The notes: a model not told the origin generated them from the sequence alone. A stretch of DNA of 45,540 nucleotides from CBDUXT01 sp965371245 (GCA_965371245.1 CBDUXT010000045.1:1-45540), one strand, 5' to 3'. Positions 36,251-45,170 are shown, numbered from the stretch's first letter. Translations and numbers: made by a program.

Positions 36251-37169
36251 TGATTGGCTCCACATCCTCTGCGTGTAATGCGTTTTCCGTGATCCCGCGG
36301 GCTTCGGGTGGCTGAGCCTCGAAGTCCGCGCTCTCCTCCGCGGCGCTTTCCTTTTCCGACGCCCCGAGCTCTTCCCGCTCGTCGGAGGCTTCCTCCATCA
36401 GCTGACCACCGGGCATGGACGGCCGTTCGATGCCGTCGTCCGCCGTCGCCTCGATCAGGTGAAGAAAGATGGTTTGGAAGGCTTGATCCTGGACGGCGCG
36501 GACAAGGCGGCTTCGAATCAGCTCCAGCAAAGCGAGAAACAGCCCGATCATCTCGGGCTTGTCCCTTCCGCCGAAGATTTCCTCGAACCGCTGCGAGCCG
36601 CCGGCGCGCTCGAGTGAGTCGATGATGTCTTCCGCGTGAAGCGCGATGGGTGTGTCATCAATGCCCACGCCCACGCGATGGACCGCGCCGCGCAGCCCCG
36701 TCTGTTCGAGCAAACGGTTGAACGCGGTGAACAAATCCCAAATGTCCAGGTCGGCAAGCTCCACCTCGTCGGTCACGACCGGAGGCCGAACCGGCGAGCG
36801 CCCGGCCTTCATCGCCTGTGTTTCGGCCTGGTCGTCCAGGAACCGAGCGGCGTCCTTGAACTTCTTGTACTCCAGGAGCTGGCGAACCAGTTCCAGGCGG
36901 GGGTCGGGAATCTCGTCATCGGTTTCTTCGGGCGCCGGGTTGGGCAAGAGCGTGCGCGATTTGATCTCCATCAGCGTGGCGGCGAGCACGAGGAATTCGC
37001 TGACGGGCTCCGGGTCGAGCTCGCGCAGCAACTCGACATACTCGAGGTATTGCCGGGTGATTCCGGAGATCGGGATGTCGTAGATATCGACCTCGGTCCG
37101 CCGGATCAGATAGAGCAACAGATCCAACGGGCCGTTGTAAACGTCGAGGGCGACTTTGTAGTCCGTCAA
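36237..37169 (-). CDS. scpA: Segregation and condensation protein A
   Basis: 310 residues from a TTG at 37169 with AAGGA in GGAAGGACACACCG upstream. The TTG overlaps the trpS stop (TTGA). The ScpA opening YNGPLDLLLYLIRRTEVDI (11-29) is classical, followed by IPISGITRQYLEYV and LAATLMEIKSRTLLP. The C-terminal winged-helix (about 205-260) contains EMIGLFLALLELIRSRL. The last 60 residues are acidic and low complexity. ScpA is the kleisin that bridges SMC heads in chromosome segregation. Its partner scpB is not in the window. A longer frame to 37265 is open but overlaps trpS by about 100 bases. Confidence 0.9.
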   Translation of the reverse strand: MTDYKVALDVYNGPLDLLLYLIRRTEVDIYDIPISGITRQYLEYVELLRELDPEPVSEFLVLAATLMEIKSRTLLPNPAPEETDDEIPDPRLELVRQLLEYKKFKDAARFLDDQAETQAMKAGRSPVRPPVVTDEVELADLDIWDLFTAFNRLLEQTGLRGAVHRVGVGIDDTPIALHAEDIIDSLERAGGSQRFEEIFGGRDKPEMIGLFLALLELIRSRLVRAVQDQAFQTIFLHLIEATADDGIERPSMPGGQLMEEASDEREELGASEKESAAEESADFEAQPPEARGITENALHAEDVEPINEAQ

Positions 37170-38149
37170 CGGTGTGTGTCCTTCCCCGTGGCCAGCCCGC
37201 AGGCGTCGCGAACCTCCGCCATCAATTCGCATGCACAGGCCCGTGCTTTGGCGCCGGCCGTACATAGTACGTCCTCGACGTAGTCCGAGTCCGCTTCCAG
37301 TTTGGCGCGACGCTCGCGCGCCGGACCCAGCACTCGTTCCACGGTGTCGGCGAGCAAGCCCTTGGCTTCGCCGTAGCCCATGCCTCCGGCGCGGTAACGG
37401 GCGTCCAGTTCATCGACTTCTTCCGAGGCGGCCATCAGCCGGTAGAGCGCGAAGACGTTACACGTGTCGGGGTCCTTCGCGGCTTCGACGGGCGTGCTGT
37501 CGGTCTTGATGCTCATGATTCGCTTGCGCATCTGCTTGGGCGGGTCGAACAGATTGATGGTGTTTCCGTAGCTCTTGGACATCTTCTGCCCGTCGATCCC
37601 CGGAACGATCATGGCCTTGTTGAGCTTCGGCTCGGGACGTTTCAGAACCTCCCGCCCAAATGTGGTGTTGAAGTGGGTGGCCATGTCCTGTGCCATCTCG
37701 ATGTGTTGAACCTGGTCCTTCCCAACCGGCACGAGGTCGGCGCGATACATGAGGATGTCGGCGGCCATCAGAATCGGGTAGCAGAACAGACCCATCGTGG
37801 GGCTGATCCCTTTGGCGATCTTGTCCTTGTAGGAGGTCGCCCGCTCGAGCAGACCCTTGCCGGTGACGGTGGAGAGGATCCAAGTCAGCTCGGTGTGCTC
37901 GGGAACATCGGTCTGGCGGAACAAATAGGCCCGGTTCGGATCGAGCCCCAGCGCCAGATAATCCAAGGCCACGTCGCGCGTCAGTTGTCGGAGCAGATCG
38001 GCGTCCTGCACGGTGGTCAACGAGTGGTAGTTGGCGATGAAGTAGAAGCACTCGTGGTCGGTCTGGAGCTCGATGTGCTGCTTCAGCGCCCCGAGGTAGT
38101 TCCCCAGGTGCAAACGCCCGTTGGACTGAATACCGGACAAAACACGCAT
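37166..38149 (-). CDS. trpS: Tryptophan-tRNA ligase
   Basis: 327 residues from the ATG at 38149 with GGAGG seven bases upstream. Class I motifs are visible: the HIGH equivalent HLGN (residues 14-17, in NGRLHLGNYLGAL), GKDQ at 143-146 in PVGKDQVQHIEMAQDMA, and KMSKS at 189-193. The length is right for bacterial TrpS. The enzyme charges tRNA-Trp in the cytoplasm. It is first in the run trpS-scpA-ridA, which have 4- and 14-base overlaps. No T-box leader is recognisable in the 352-bp upstream gap. Confidence 0.95.
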   Translation of the reverse strand: MRVLSGIQSNGRLHLGNYLGALKQHIELQTDHECFYFIANYHSLTTVQDADLLRQLTRDVALDYLALGLDPNRAYLFRQTDVPEHTELTWILSTVTGKGLLERATSYKDKIAKGISPTMGLFCYPILMAADILMYRADLVPVGKDQVQHIEMAQDMATHFNTTFGREVLKRPEPKLNKAMIVPGIDGQKMSKSYGNTINLFDPPKQMRKRIMSIKTDSTPVEAAKDPDTCNVFALYRLMAASEEVDELDARYRAGGMGYGEAKGLLADTVERVLGPARERRAKLEADSDYVEDVLCTAGAKARACACELMAEVRDACGLATGKDTHR

Positions 38150-38217
38150 TTCGTAGCCTCCGCGCGCCAAGGTCGCGGGTGGGCGCCGAGTTGTCAAGCC
38201 GACGTGTTGCCCACGAC

Positions 38218-38284
38218 CGACGGACGATCAGCGGGCTCCTCGCAGAGCACGGGGCGCGAGCCCCGTGACCAGTCCAGTATCGCG
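38218..38284. repeat. Repeat family B, copy 2
   Basis: Opposite strand version of 32387-32452. The core is GAGCACGGGGCGCGAGCCCC followed by GTGACCAGTCCAGTATCGCG. A decayed piece (GTGACCAGTCCGGAATCCGC) is also seen near 45425. Confidence 0.65.
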
Positions 38285-38288
38285 GTGG

Positions 38289-38417
38289 GTTGGCATGGCC
38301 ACGCATGCGGAGACGCTGATCCTTCGACAGGGTTTAGGCGTGGCCATGTTCGTTTACAATGTATCGATGTTGCATCCGACGAAACATGCCCACGCAAGCG
38401 TGGGCATGGCACCCAAC
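38289..38417. repeat. Long palindromic element related to family A
   Basis: GGTTGGCATGGCCACGCATG near the left end is mirrored by CATGCCCACGCAAGCGTGGG and GCATGGCACCCAACG near the right end. The right part alone is an 11-bp hairpin (38385-38408) with loop AA. The termini resemble the family A core, but the middle is different. Confidence 0.6.
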
Positions 38418-38501
38418 GCCACGGACGTGTTTGCCCGCGCAACGCCTTGACCCGCCCGACGGCAAGCGCGATACTATCGCGACCGTTCCTCGGTGAACCC
38501 C

Positions 38502-39014
38502 ATGAGCCCGAACTCCATTGAGCTGCTGATCCTGGACGTTGACGGTGTCCTCACCGACGGTCGGCTCACGATGGGCGCGACCGGGGAACCCGACAAGGCC
38601 TTCTTCGTGCGGGATGGATTGGCCCTCAAGCTCTGGCAGCGATCCGGCGGGAAAGTCGCGATTCTTTCCGGTCGGCGCGAGGCGGCCACCGCACGTCGCG
38701 CGAAGGAACTCGGCATCGAATGGGTGGTCACCGGCATCGTGGACAAGTCGGCCGAATACGGGAAACTTCTGGACCTGGCAGGTGTCCATGACCGGGCCAC
38801 GGCCTACATGGGCGACGATCTACCTGACCTGGGTCCTATGGAAAAATGCGGCTTTCCCATTGCTGTTGCCAATGCCGCTCCGGCGGTGAAGCGCCAGGCC
38901 ATGTACGTTACGCGAAGCCGCGGCGGCGAAGGCGCTGTGGCCGAGGTCGTCGAACTCCTGCTCCGTCGGAGTCGGCGCTGGTCGCGTGAAACCCTAACAA
39001 CCGTCGGCGGATAG
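38502..39014 (+). CDS. kdsC: KdsC-like 3-deoxy-D-manno-octulosonate 8-phosphate phosphatase
   Basis: 170 residues from the ATG at 38502. A GTG three codons upstream is possible. The HAD motif I is LILDVDGVLTDG with Asp12 and Asp14. Motif II/III is ILSGRREAATARRA, and motif IV is MGDDLPDLGPM. C0-type HAD phosphatases with no cap and this length are KdsC, which makes Kdo from Kdo-8-phosphate. The next gene (13-bp gap) is a giant LptC/OstA-like protein, and kdsC-lptC neighbours are usual in Gram-negative genomes. This fits lipopolysaccharide assembly. Confidence 0.9.
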   Translation: MSPNSIELLILDVDGVLTDGRLTMGATGEPDKAFFVRDGLALKLWQRSGGKVAILSGRREAATARRAKELGIEWVVTGIVDKSAEYGKLLDLAGVHDRATAYMGDDLPDLGPMEKCGFPIAVANAAPAVKRQAMYVTRSRGGEGAVAEVVELLLRRSRRWSRETLTTVGG

Positions 39015-39027
39015 CGAGCCCGAACTC

Positions 39028-42000
39028 TTGACCCTGCGTTTGTCACATCGTGCGACCGGGCTTGTCCGGACCTTGGTGATCGCCTCGGCTACGCTGGCGA
39101 TTCTTCTGGTCTGCTTCTCCATCTACCAGTACGGCCTTGCCGATCCTGACGGCACCGAACGATCCTCCGTCAGCCGTTTGCCCGCGCCGCCGGTCGTGCC
39201 GGTCGGTTTTGGCGGGGTGGACCCGGCCGGTGGATTGGAGGTCGGTGAGGGGACCGTGGGGCCCGGAGAAAAAGTCCACATCACGTTCTACCGACACAAA
39301 GCCGATGTGCGCTCATCCATCGAGGTGTCGGTAGACAGCCTGGCACCGGGTCCGGGGGTGGCCAACGAGCTTCTCTTGGTGGCGCCCGAGTTTCGGATGC
39401 GAACCACGGACGGACATGCCGTCCGCGTGACGGCGGACCAGGGTCGGATGGAGGCTCCGCGGCGCGCCGGCGCCGGGCTTGAGCCCAAACGAGGGCGTCT
39501 CTTCGGGCACGTCGTCATCGAGTACGACCGTCTGACCGAGACCGAGCGAGCGCTGTTGCCCGAGGCGATCCGGGATCGGCTGGATCCCGACGACCTGATC
39601 CGGATCGAGGTCGATGAGTTGCTGTTCGATTTCGAGTACTCCAAGGTCTCCGTTCCGGGTCGGCTTCGCCTTACCTCCCGCGATGCCGAGCTGGAGGCTA
39701 ACGATCTGGAGCTACGGTTCAACGACCTCGAAGACCGCCTTGAGTACCTTCGGATCGCACGCGGCGGCCGAATCGCCCTGCTTGGAACGTCCGATCGCCT
39801 GTCCCTTTCCGGGTCCGACGACCCAAATCCCGGGCAGAAGCAAACGACCGTGTCGCAGTGGCTGTTGGCGACGGTTCGATCGGCTTTGCTCAAGAAGACG
39901 ATCGTCCAAGCCGGTGGAGAAGAAACGCCGGACCCGTCCCCTGCGCCACAGTCGGCCGTGACCTATACGGACGAGGGAATCCCGGTTTTCGACCTGGACG
40001 CGACCGCGGACGAAACCCCAACACAGCCCGTGCGCTACTACGCCCGGTTCCACGGCGATGTCGATGTTCGTCAAACGGTGGGCGATACGGTCCAGGCCCG
40101 GTTGCAGGCCGACCTTCTCGAACTGGTCCGTGCCGTAACCAACCGTGACGCCTCACAGAAGCGCGACGCCGGGGCCACCGGGGTTCCCCAACCCGAGCCG
40201 ACAACCGAATCAGCCGACGAACGGCTCGTGCTCACCTGGCAAGATCGGCTGGTCGTCGAGCCATGCGCCGCTGACGACCAGCGCTGTGCGAAGGACGCCC
40301 GGGCGACGGTTAGCGCCACGGGTTCGCCCGCACGAATCACCACGCCGGAGGGTGACGTTCGGTGCCAGCGGTTCACCTACAACCCGGACGGATCGCGCGT
40401 CCAGCTCTTCGGGACCCAGGTCGATCCGGTGTTCGTGCAGTTCGGCGAGGAGGGAACACTGACGGGGCTCACTGTGTTCACGGAGCGCCGCGGTGACGAC
40501 TTCTTCATCCGAGCGACAGGGAAAGGGTCGCTGACCAACGGAGAACTCGGCGAAGTACCCGTCGGTCCCGGATCCGGTTCCATCATCACCTTCGACGACG
40601 GGTTCGAGGCGCGTGGCCGGATGGTTACCCGCACACGGATCGACCTCACCGGCCAAATCACGACCCGGACCGAGCGAATTCTTTCTCGGGCGACGTTCCG
40701 CGGACGCGTGCAGGTACACACGGCCGACGCGGGGCTGGGCGCCGACACGGTAACCGTGACCTTCGGCCCGCGGGTCGGCGCCGGCGGAAGAATGATCGAC
40801 CGGATTCACGCCGAGGGGCACGTGGTCATGACCCGCCAGACCGATCAACTGACCTGTCGGCAGATCGAGATGTCTTTGACGGCAACCCCCGACGGGCGGA
40901 CCGTCCTGCGTCAGGCCATCGCGTACGGCCAGGTGGTGGCCCGGCAGGGCGGGCGCACGATCGAGGCGCGTGAGAAGCTCATCGTCGATTTCCATCAGGT
41001 CGATCGCCGGCTGCCCCCGTTTGATCCGGCCGCCGCGTACAACAAGGCCGTTAGCGCCGGCGTTGATCCGCTCACCGTCGATTGGGCGGCGAAGCGCCGT
41101 GAGTACGAGGCGTCGCGCCGGGTGGAGGTCGTGGTCAGCCGCCTGCGCGCCGAAGGCGAGGTCCGAATCCTCGATGCCGGACAGGCGCTGGACGTGGCCG
41201 CGAACACAGTGGACTGTGCCGTGTCTGACAGTGGTGACATCCAGACGGCATCGATCGAAGGATCGAACGACCAGCCCGCCACGGTGCGGCTCGCCGAGCT
41301 GTCGGTGACGGGGGCCAAGATCAGCCTGAACGTGCCGGACGAGTCGGCCGATGTGCCCGGTGCCGGACGGATGACCTTTCGCTCGCAAAAGGACCTCGAT
41401 GGGCGGCGGCTGGCTGAACCGGTCCCGATCTCCATCACCTGGACCGATTGGATGAAATACCGCGGGCGACAGAACCGCTCGGTGTTCGAGGGCAAGGTCC
41501 ATTGCAGCAGCCAGACGACGACGTTCGACTCCGATCGTCTTGAGGTTGATTTTGTCGATGTGGTCGAAACCTCGATCGTTGAAGCGCCCGCGCAAGACTG
41601 GTGGATCTTCCAGGATGTCGTGGAGCGGTTCTCGCAAAGCGGAAGCGAACCAAGTGGCGTGGGGGCGCGTGGGTTCAGAAAAGAGCCCGCGTACGTGCTT
41701 GCTACCGGGCGGGCCGTGGCGCTCACGACCGACCTCGACCCGGTGACCGGCGCAACCAAGGGCCGGGCACGAATCGCAGGCCCGATGTTGTGGGTCGATC
41801 TGCGTAAAGGCAAGATGCAGATCGAGGGACCCGGAACGCTTCTGCTTGAGGACTACCCGAGCGTCGATGCGGCTACCGATGCGTCGGAAGAGGGCGGCGG
41901 CCTGTTCCAGATTGCCGGCGACGGCGGCCCGTCCAACACGCTCATCGAATGGCAAGAGCTCATGTGGTACGACTTCGCGGCCAACCGGATGCGCTTTGAA

Positions 42001-42450
42001 GGAGACGTCAGCCTCAAGCATTTCAGTGGTGCCGAGCTGATGCGCGTTCGCGGCCGGCCAGCCGGTGAATCGACCGCGCTTCCGCCGGGCCGCGCTACCT
42101 ACCTGTCCTGCCGTACGCTCACCGTCGATTTCACGTTCCGACGCGATGGCGACGGCCGGAAAGAGGCGCGGCGCATGGGTCGTCTCAGCTCGGAGCGCCT
42201 GAGCCAGTTCCACGCGGAGGGTGCCGTTCGCCTTCAGGACGAATCCGAGGGTCTCTACTTGACGGCCGCCAGGCTAATCTACTGGAAGGCTCGCGAGACG
42301 TTGGCGATCCACGGAAGCCCCGGGCAAAAGGCCCACATCGTGCTACGTCGCGCCGGCGAGTTGCCCACGCAGATGTCCGTCTATCGATTCCTGTACAACC
42401 TCACCACGGGCCTCGAGCTCGCCGCCGGTCCGCGCGTGCGCAGCCGTTGA
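39028..42450 (+). CDS. Giant LptC/OstA-like envelope protein
   Basis: 1140 residues from a TTG at 39028. LptC is usually about 190 residues and LptA about 180. One N-terminal membrane segment (about 11-33, LVRTLVIASATLAILLVCF) anchors a very long periplasmic part. It is rich in the repeating pattern seen in LptC, LptA and OstA beta-taco domains: segments such as RMRTTDGHAVRVTADQG, RIALLGTSDRLSL, RAEGEVRILDAGQALDVAAN and RFEGDVSLKHFSG. Near residue 559 GRVQVHTADAGLGADTVTV reads like OstA. The protein should form several joined beta-taco units that could span much of the periplasm. Fusion of LptC and several LptA domains is my reading. A search is needed to fix domain borders. A GTG at 39076 is a weaker start choice. 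Confidence 0.7.
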   Translation: MTLRLSHRATGLVRTLVIASATLAILLVCFSIYQYGLADPDGTERSSVSRLPAPPVVPVGFGGVDPAGGLEVGEGTVGPGEKVHITFYRHKADVRSSIEVSVDSLAPGPGVANELLLVAPEFRMRTTDGHAVRVTADQGRMEAPRRAGAGLEPKRGRLFGHVVIEYDRLTETERALLPEAIRDRLDPDDLIRIEVDELLFDFEYSKVSVPGRLRLTSRDAELEANDLELRFNDLEDRLEYLRIARGGRIALLGTSDRLSLSGSDDPNPGQKQTTVSQWLLATVRSALLKKTIVQAGGEETPDPSPAPQSAVTYTDEGIPVFDLDATADETPTQPVRYYARFHGDVDVRQTVGDTVQARLQADLLELVRAVTNRDASQKRDAGATGVPQPEPTTESADERLVLTWQDRLVVEPCAADDQRCAKDARATVSATGSPARITTPEGDVRCQRFTYNPDGSRVQLFGTQVDPVFVQFGEEGTLTGLTVFTERRGDDFFIRATGKGSLTNGELGEVPVGPGSGSIITFDDGFEARGRMVTRTRIDLTGQITTRTERILSRATFRGRVQVHTADAGLGADTVTVTFGPRVGAGGRMIDRIHAEGHVVMTRQTDQLTCRQIEMSLTATPDGRTVLRQAIAYGQVVARQGGRTIEAREKLIVDFHQVDRRLPPFDPAAAYNKAVSAGVDPLTVDWAAKRREYEASRRVEVVVSRLRAEGEVRILDAGQALDVAANTVDCAVSDSGDIQTASIEGSNDQPATVRLAELSVTGAKISLNVPDESADVPGAGRMTFRSQKDLDGRRLAEPVPISITWTDWMKYRGRQNRSVFEGKVHCSSQTTTFDSDRLEVDFVDVVETSIVEAPAQDWWIFQDVVERFSQSGSEPSGVGARGFRKEPAYVLATGRAVALTTDLDPVTGATKGRARIAGPMLWVDLRKGKMQIEGPGTLLLEDYPSVDAATDASEEGGGLFQIAGDGGPSNTLIEWQELMWYDFAANRMRFEGDVSLKHFSGAELMRVRGRPAGESTALPPGRATYLSCRTLTVDFTFRRDGDGRKEARRMGRLSSERLSQFHAEGAVRLQDESEGLYLTAARLIYWKARETLAIHGSPGQKAHIVLRRAGELPTQMSVYRFLYNLTTGLELAAGPRVRSR

Positions 42451-43116
42451 TTCTTTCGCCTCAACGGTAGCCACACGCGCCTTCCCCAATCTTCCCCACC
42501 CCGCTCGCTTACGGCGTACCGGCCACAGGATCGTCTTGCGAGGCGACATCTCCGGGCGCGCCGGGGCAGGCGTCGCGCGATCCACGCCAGACACACATTT
42601 TTTTCTCGTCATCGTTTGCCTTGTGCCAGGTCGTGGCAATAATGGTATGGTTGATGTGGTCCACGACGGGACGCGGTCGGGTAGCCGTCGTTCTTCGGCA
42701 GACTGCTCGACGCGTCAATGTTGCGCCTCAGTGCCGGCGCAGGAAAACCAATCTCCCCACACAAATCGGTTCATCATCACCAGCCGTTTCGGCGGGCGGT
42801 GATGCCGCGCGCTGCGGCTTGAGCGTGTTGTCGCGGTGCGCTCCGGGTACCACCGCTCGAATTCGTGAGTTCCGGAATCGGTGCAGGCCGAAGGGTCGGC
42901 GACCGACCGGGGTCCGTGCGACAAGACCCGGACACACCGCCGAGAGGTCCGGGGAACGTGTGCTTTTCGCGGGGGATCGGGAGGGGGAAGAACGCCTGGC
43001 CGGTCGGCATGATATCGCCGACCGTCCAGGTTCTTTTTGCATCGGGAAAGGTCGCCGTTCCCGTTCCCGACTCCGGAAGCTACCTGCAAGAATGGTTGCG
43101 CCCGGTGACGAAACAA
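42451..43116. other. 666-bp intergenic region without a clear gene
   Basis: Nothing recognisable apart from a run of Ts at 42598-42606 and short GC-rich stems. Open frames that run across this stretch also run through the tRNA-Ser gene and show no family features. Confidence 0.5.
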
Positions 43117-43203
43117 CGGAGCGGGAGGGATTCGAACCCCCGGTACAGTTGCCCGTACATCGCATTTCCAGTGCGATTCCTTCAGCCGCTCGGACACCGC
43201 TCC
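43117..43203 (-). tRNA. tRNA-Ser (anticodon GGA)
   Basis: 87 nt. The acceptor stem GGAGCGG/CCGCTCC pairs perfectly with discriminator G. The anticodon arm is TCGCA-CTGGAAA-TGCGA, giving anticodon GGA. There is a long variable arm (about 17 nt with GTAC/GTAC ends), as required for serine tRNAs, and the T-arm contains TTCGAAT. CCA is not encoded. Confidence 0.95.
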
Positions 43204-43774
43204 CTATCGACCAGACGAAGTTCGGCCCCCGCATGCTGAGGCGGGGAGGCCCCCATCGATCTGCCGTTGACGAAGATTCTATCGGATCGTGGGGTTCGTT
43301 CAACACGTCGATGAGCGCCCTCTTCACGAGCCCATGCGACAAGAACGGTCAACCAACCGACTGGGGCAACGACCTGGCCCGGGAAGTAGACGAGTTCCGA
43401 TCGGCGCTTCGGCCGGAGCTTGCTTGCGATCTTGCAAGAGATCAGCCCGTGCAATGGTTTCGCTTGGTAGCGGGGTGAGCTTCCCGGAGGTCAGGTAGGT
43501 TCGGCGGTCGTTGGCGTTGGTCTTTGGTGGGATCGAGGCCACGAGGCCTCAGCGTGCGGTAGACGCTCATCCGAATGGCCTGAGTGGCGGCGCCGCGGTC
43601 ACTACGATTGGACTGGCTGTTTCTTGCGCGAGAGCGCGTAGAAGGTGGAAGAAGGGTTATGACAAACCGAGCCGCGACCGTGAGAGAGCGGTTTCGTGTG
43701 CGAAACCGGACCGCCTCCTTACGGGCGCGGCTCTGAAAGAGCATGCCTAGACACGCGCTACGCCGCGGCGCGGG
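43204..43774. other. 571-bp region between tRNA-Ser and the DinB gene
   Basis: No gene is recognised. It contains a family D hairpin (43669-43735). Several short open frames occur on both strands but none has a ribosome site or family-like residues. The tRNA promoter should be just beyond 43203 on the minus strand. Confidence 0.5.
43669..43735. repeat. Family D hairpin repeat
   Basis: GAGCCGCGACCGTGAGAGAG pairs with CCTCCTTACGGGCGCGGCTC with a few mismatches. The loop itself contains a small stem, TTTCGTGTGCGAAA. It ends 39 bp downstream of the DinB stop (minus strand). Confidence 0.75.
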
Positions 43775-44263
43775 TCAAATGGTAAGCGGTTTCCCAAGAT
43801 GGCGTCGAACGGCCACGAACTGCCCGACGTGCATCATGACATGCAGACCGACCAGGGCGTACAACTCGCCCACGTTCTTGGCGAAGGCATGCATCTCCTC
43901 GGGCATCGGCTTGTCGAGGTCGGCATCGGTGGCGGCGTCTAACGCCGCGATCGTTGCGGCGCGCTGCGTGCTCGCCAGCGCGAGGTACTCGGCTTTCGTG
44001 CTGAACTTCGCGGCGTCGTCGGACTTAGACGCCTCCTTGCCGTGCGACTCGCTGAACCCATCGGGCAGGCCGGGCATCGTCACGCCGGCCTTGGTCAACA
44101 GTTCGTTCTCCGAAGAAACCAGGTGGCCGAGCTGCCAGGCGATGTGGTTGAGCCCCGGAACGGGCCGAAGCATCAAATCGGCGTCGGACAAGTCACCGAC
44201 GTAAGCCTCCAGCACCTGGCTAGACATCGCGAAGCTGTGCTTGAGCACATCCTTGGAATTCAT
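43775..44263 (-). CDS. DinB-family protein
   Basis: 162 residues, with ATG and GGAG seven bases upstream. The DinB metal triad is complete: His47 (AWQLGHLVSSE), His141 and His145 (VGLHVMMHVGQF). The four-helix arrangement is typical. The function is unknown. Possible S-transferase or stress-related roles come from other DinB members only. It is distant in sequence from the protein at 1669-2190. It stands alone between repeats. Confidence 0.85.
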   Translation of the reverse strand: MNSKDVLKHSFAMSSQVLEAYVGDLSDADLMLRPVPGLNHIAWQLGHLVSSENELLTKAGVTMPGLPDGFSESHGKEASKSDDAAKFSTKAEYLALASTQRAATIAALDAATDADLDKPMPEEMHAFAKNVGELYALVGLHVMMHVGQFVAVRRHLGKPLTI

Positions 44264-44384
44264 GGGGTTTCTCCATTGGTTGGGGATCGCATTGACAGGC
44301 CGGAGCGTACTAGAAATCGGCGGATTTGTGAAGCATCCGCGAGGAGCCCCTGCCCGTGCCTTTCACCGGGACGGCTGTGCCGAC

Positions 44385-44415
44385 TCAGAGCCGCAGGCGC
44401 CAGCCCGCGGACCAC
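44385..44415. repeat. Repeat family F, copy 2
   Basis: TCAGAGCCGCAGGCGCCAGC followed by CCGCGGACCACG, the inverse of 33356-33385. Confidence 0.55.
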
Positions 44416-44444
44416 GGCATCGCGCGACAGGGTCAAGGCTAACG

Positions 44445-44485
44445 GGTGCCCCATCCTTCGCTGTTCGCGAAGGGTGGGGGACGGA
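44445..44485 (+). repeat. Family E REP-like hairpin, upstream copy 1
   Basis: GGTGCCCCATCCTTCGC, loop TGTT, GCGAAGGGTGGGGGACGG. It is the outer of two direct copies 81 bp apart upstream of the RAYT gene. Confidence 0.8.
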
Positions 44486-44525
44486 CAAGATTCCGGAAGG
44501 GTCATCGGGTCCAACCGTTGCAGCG

Positions 44526-44566
44526 GGTGCCCCATCCTTCGTTTTTCACGAAGGGTGGGGGACGGA
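44526..44566 (+). repeat. Family E REP-like hairpin, upstream copy 2
   Basis: GGTGCCCCATCCTTCGT, loop TTTTC, ACGAAGGGTGGGGGACGG. The stem change (CGT/ACG) keeps base pairing relative to the previous copy, so the structure is conserved. It ends 24 bp before the RAYT start. Confidence 0.85.
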
Positions 44567-44590
44567 CAGAATGTCCGGTAGACTCAGGCG

Positions 44591-45166
44591 ATGCCGAGTA
44601 AACTTCGTCGATGCGATGACTACGGTCACATTCACTTCCTGACCTTCTCTTGCTATCGCCGATTACAGTTCTTCCGTCACGAATCGGTCAGGCGGGTATT
44701 CATAGACGGCATGATCCGTACACGGGCCAAGCTGGGCGTTCGTTGGGTGGCGTATGTCGTGATGCCGGAGCACGTCCATCTGCTCCTCTACCCAATGCCC
44801 ATCGGTGCGGACGAACCCGTTGGGGTCTCCATGGTGCTGCATGACCTCAAGCAATACGTGGGGCGACACGGGAAAGCAGCGCTCCGCGCAATCTGGCGCG
44901 AGGCCGGGAGCCTGGGACGTCAGCCGATGGACGCCTGGGCCTTGGGCTCCGGAAGAAAACCGTTCTGGAAAACACGCGGTTACGTCTTCAACGTGACCAC
45001 TGAGAAAACACTGCGCGCCAAGCTGGATTACATACACAAGAATCCCATCACGCGAGGCCTTGTGGAGCGGGCAGAGCAATGGGTATGGAGCAGCTACCGG
45101 TACTACGAGCACGACGACGATTCCGTGATCGCCATGGACTGGGATGGATCGTGGCCAATCGTGTGA
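44591..45166 (+). CDS. REP-associated tyrosine transposase (RAYT, TnpA_REP)
   Basis: 191 residues. The Y1-transposase fold is clear. The HUH motif is MPEHVHLLLYP with His61 and His63. The catalytic tyrosine is Tyr147 in KLDYIHKNPITRGLV, the standard Y-I-H-x-N-P motif of this family. The start HIHFLTFSCYRRLQFF is also typical. RAYT enzymes cut and join single-stranded DNA at hairpins and are thought to move or maintain REP repeats. Unlike IS200/IS605 transposases they are usually single-copy and do not move themselves. Family E hairpins flank the gene at both sides in opposite orientation, exactly as in described REPtrons. The gene appears intact. Confidence 0.93.
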   Translation: MPSKLRRCDDYGHIHFLTFSCYRRLQFFRHESVRRVFIDGMIRTRAKLGVRWVAYVVMPEHVHLLLYPMPIGADEPVGVSMVLHDLKQYVGRHGKAALRAIWREAGSLGRQPMDAWALGSGRKPFWKTRGYVFNVTTEKTLRAKLDYIHKNPITRGLVERAEQWVWSSYRYYEHDDDSVIAMDWDGSWPIV

Positions 45167-45170
45167 GCGA

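Larger units (their letters stand above)
38150..38501. other. 352-bp divergent region between trpS and kdsC
   Basis: Contains repeat family B (about 38218-38284) and a long palindromic element (about 38289-38417). Promoters for both genes must be here. None is clear enough to call. Confidence 0.55.
44264..44590. other. 327-bp region upstream of the RAYT gene
   Basis: Holds repeat family F (44385-44415) and two direct copies of family E (44445-44485, 44526-44566). The rest shows no gene. Confidence 0.65.

Noticed and set aside
38150..38501. T-box leader for trpS
   Set aside because: No antiterminator T-box sequence or specifier-like stem can be recognised. The gap is explained by palindromic repeats.
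40210..42213. 667-codon minus-strand open frame opposite the LptC-like gene
   Set aside because: Antisense open frames of this length are common in GC-rich DNA. It has no recognisable domain, and the plus-strand frame fits the kdsC context.
42715..43197. Open frame on the minus strand starting at the tRNA
   Set aside because: Its first residues are the translated tRNA-Ser sequence, a familiar false gene.
42621..43478. Long open frame (285 codons, plus strand)
   Set aside because: It runs through the antisense of tRNA-Ser, has no ribosome site and no family-like residues.
44591..45166. IS200/IS605 insertion sequence
   Set aside because: The Y-I-H-x-N-P motif with REP-type flanking hairpins, and the lack of a TnpB or defined IS ends, fit RAYT rather than a mobile IS200.
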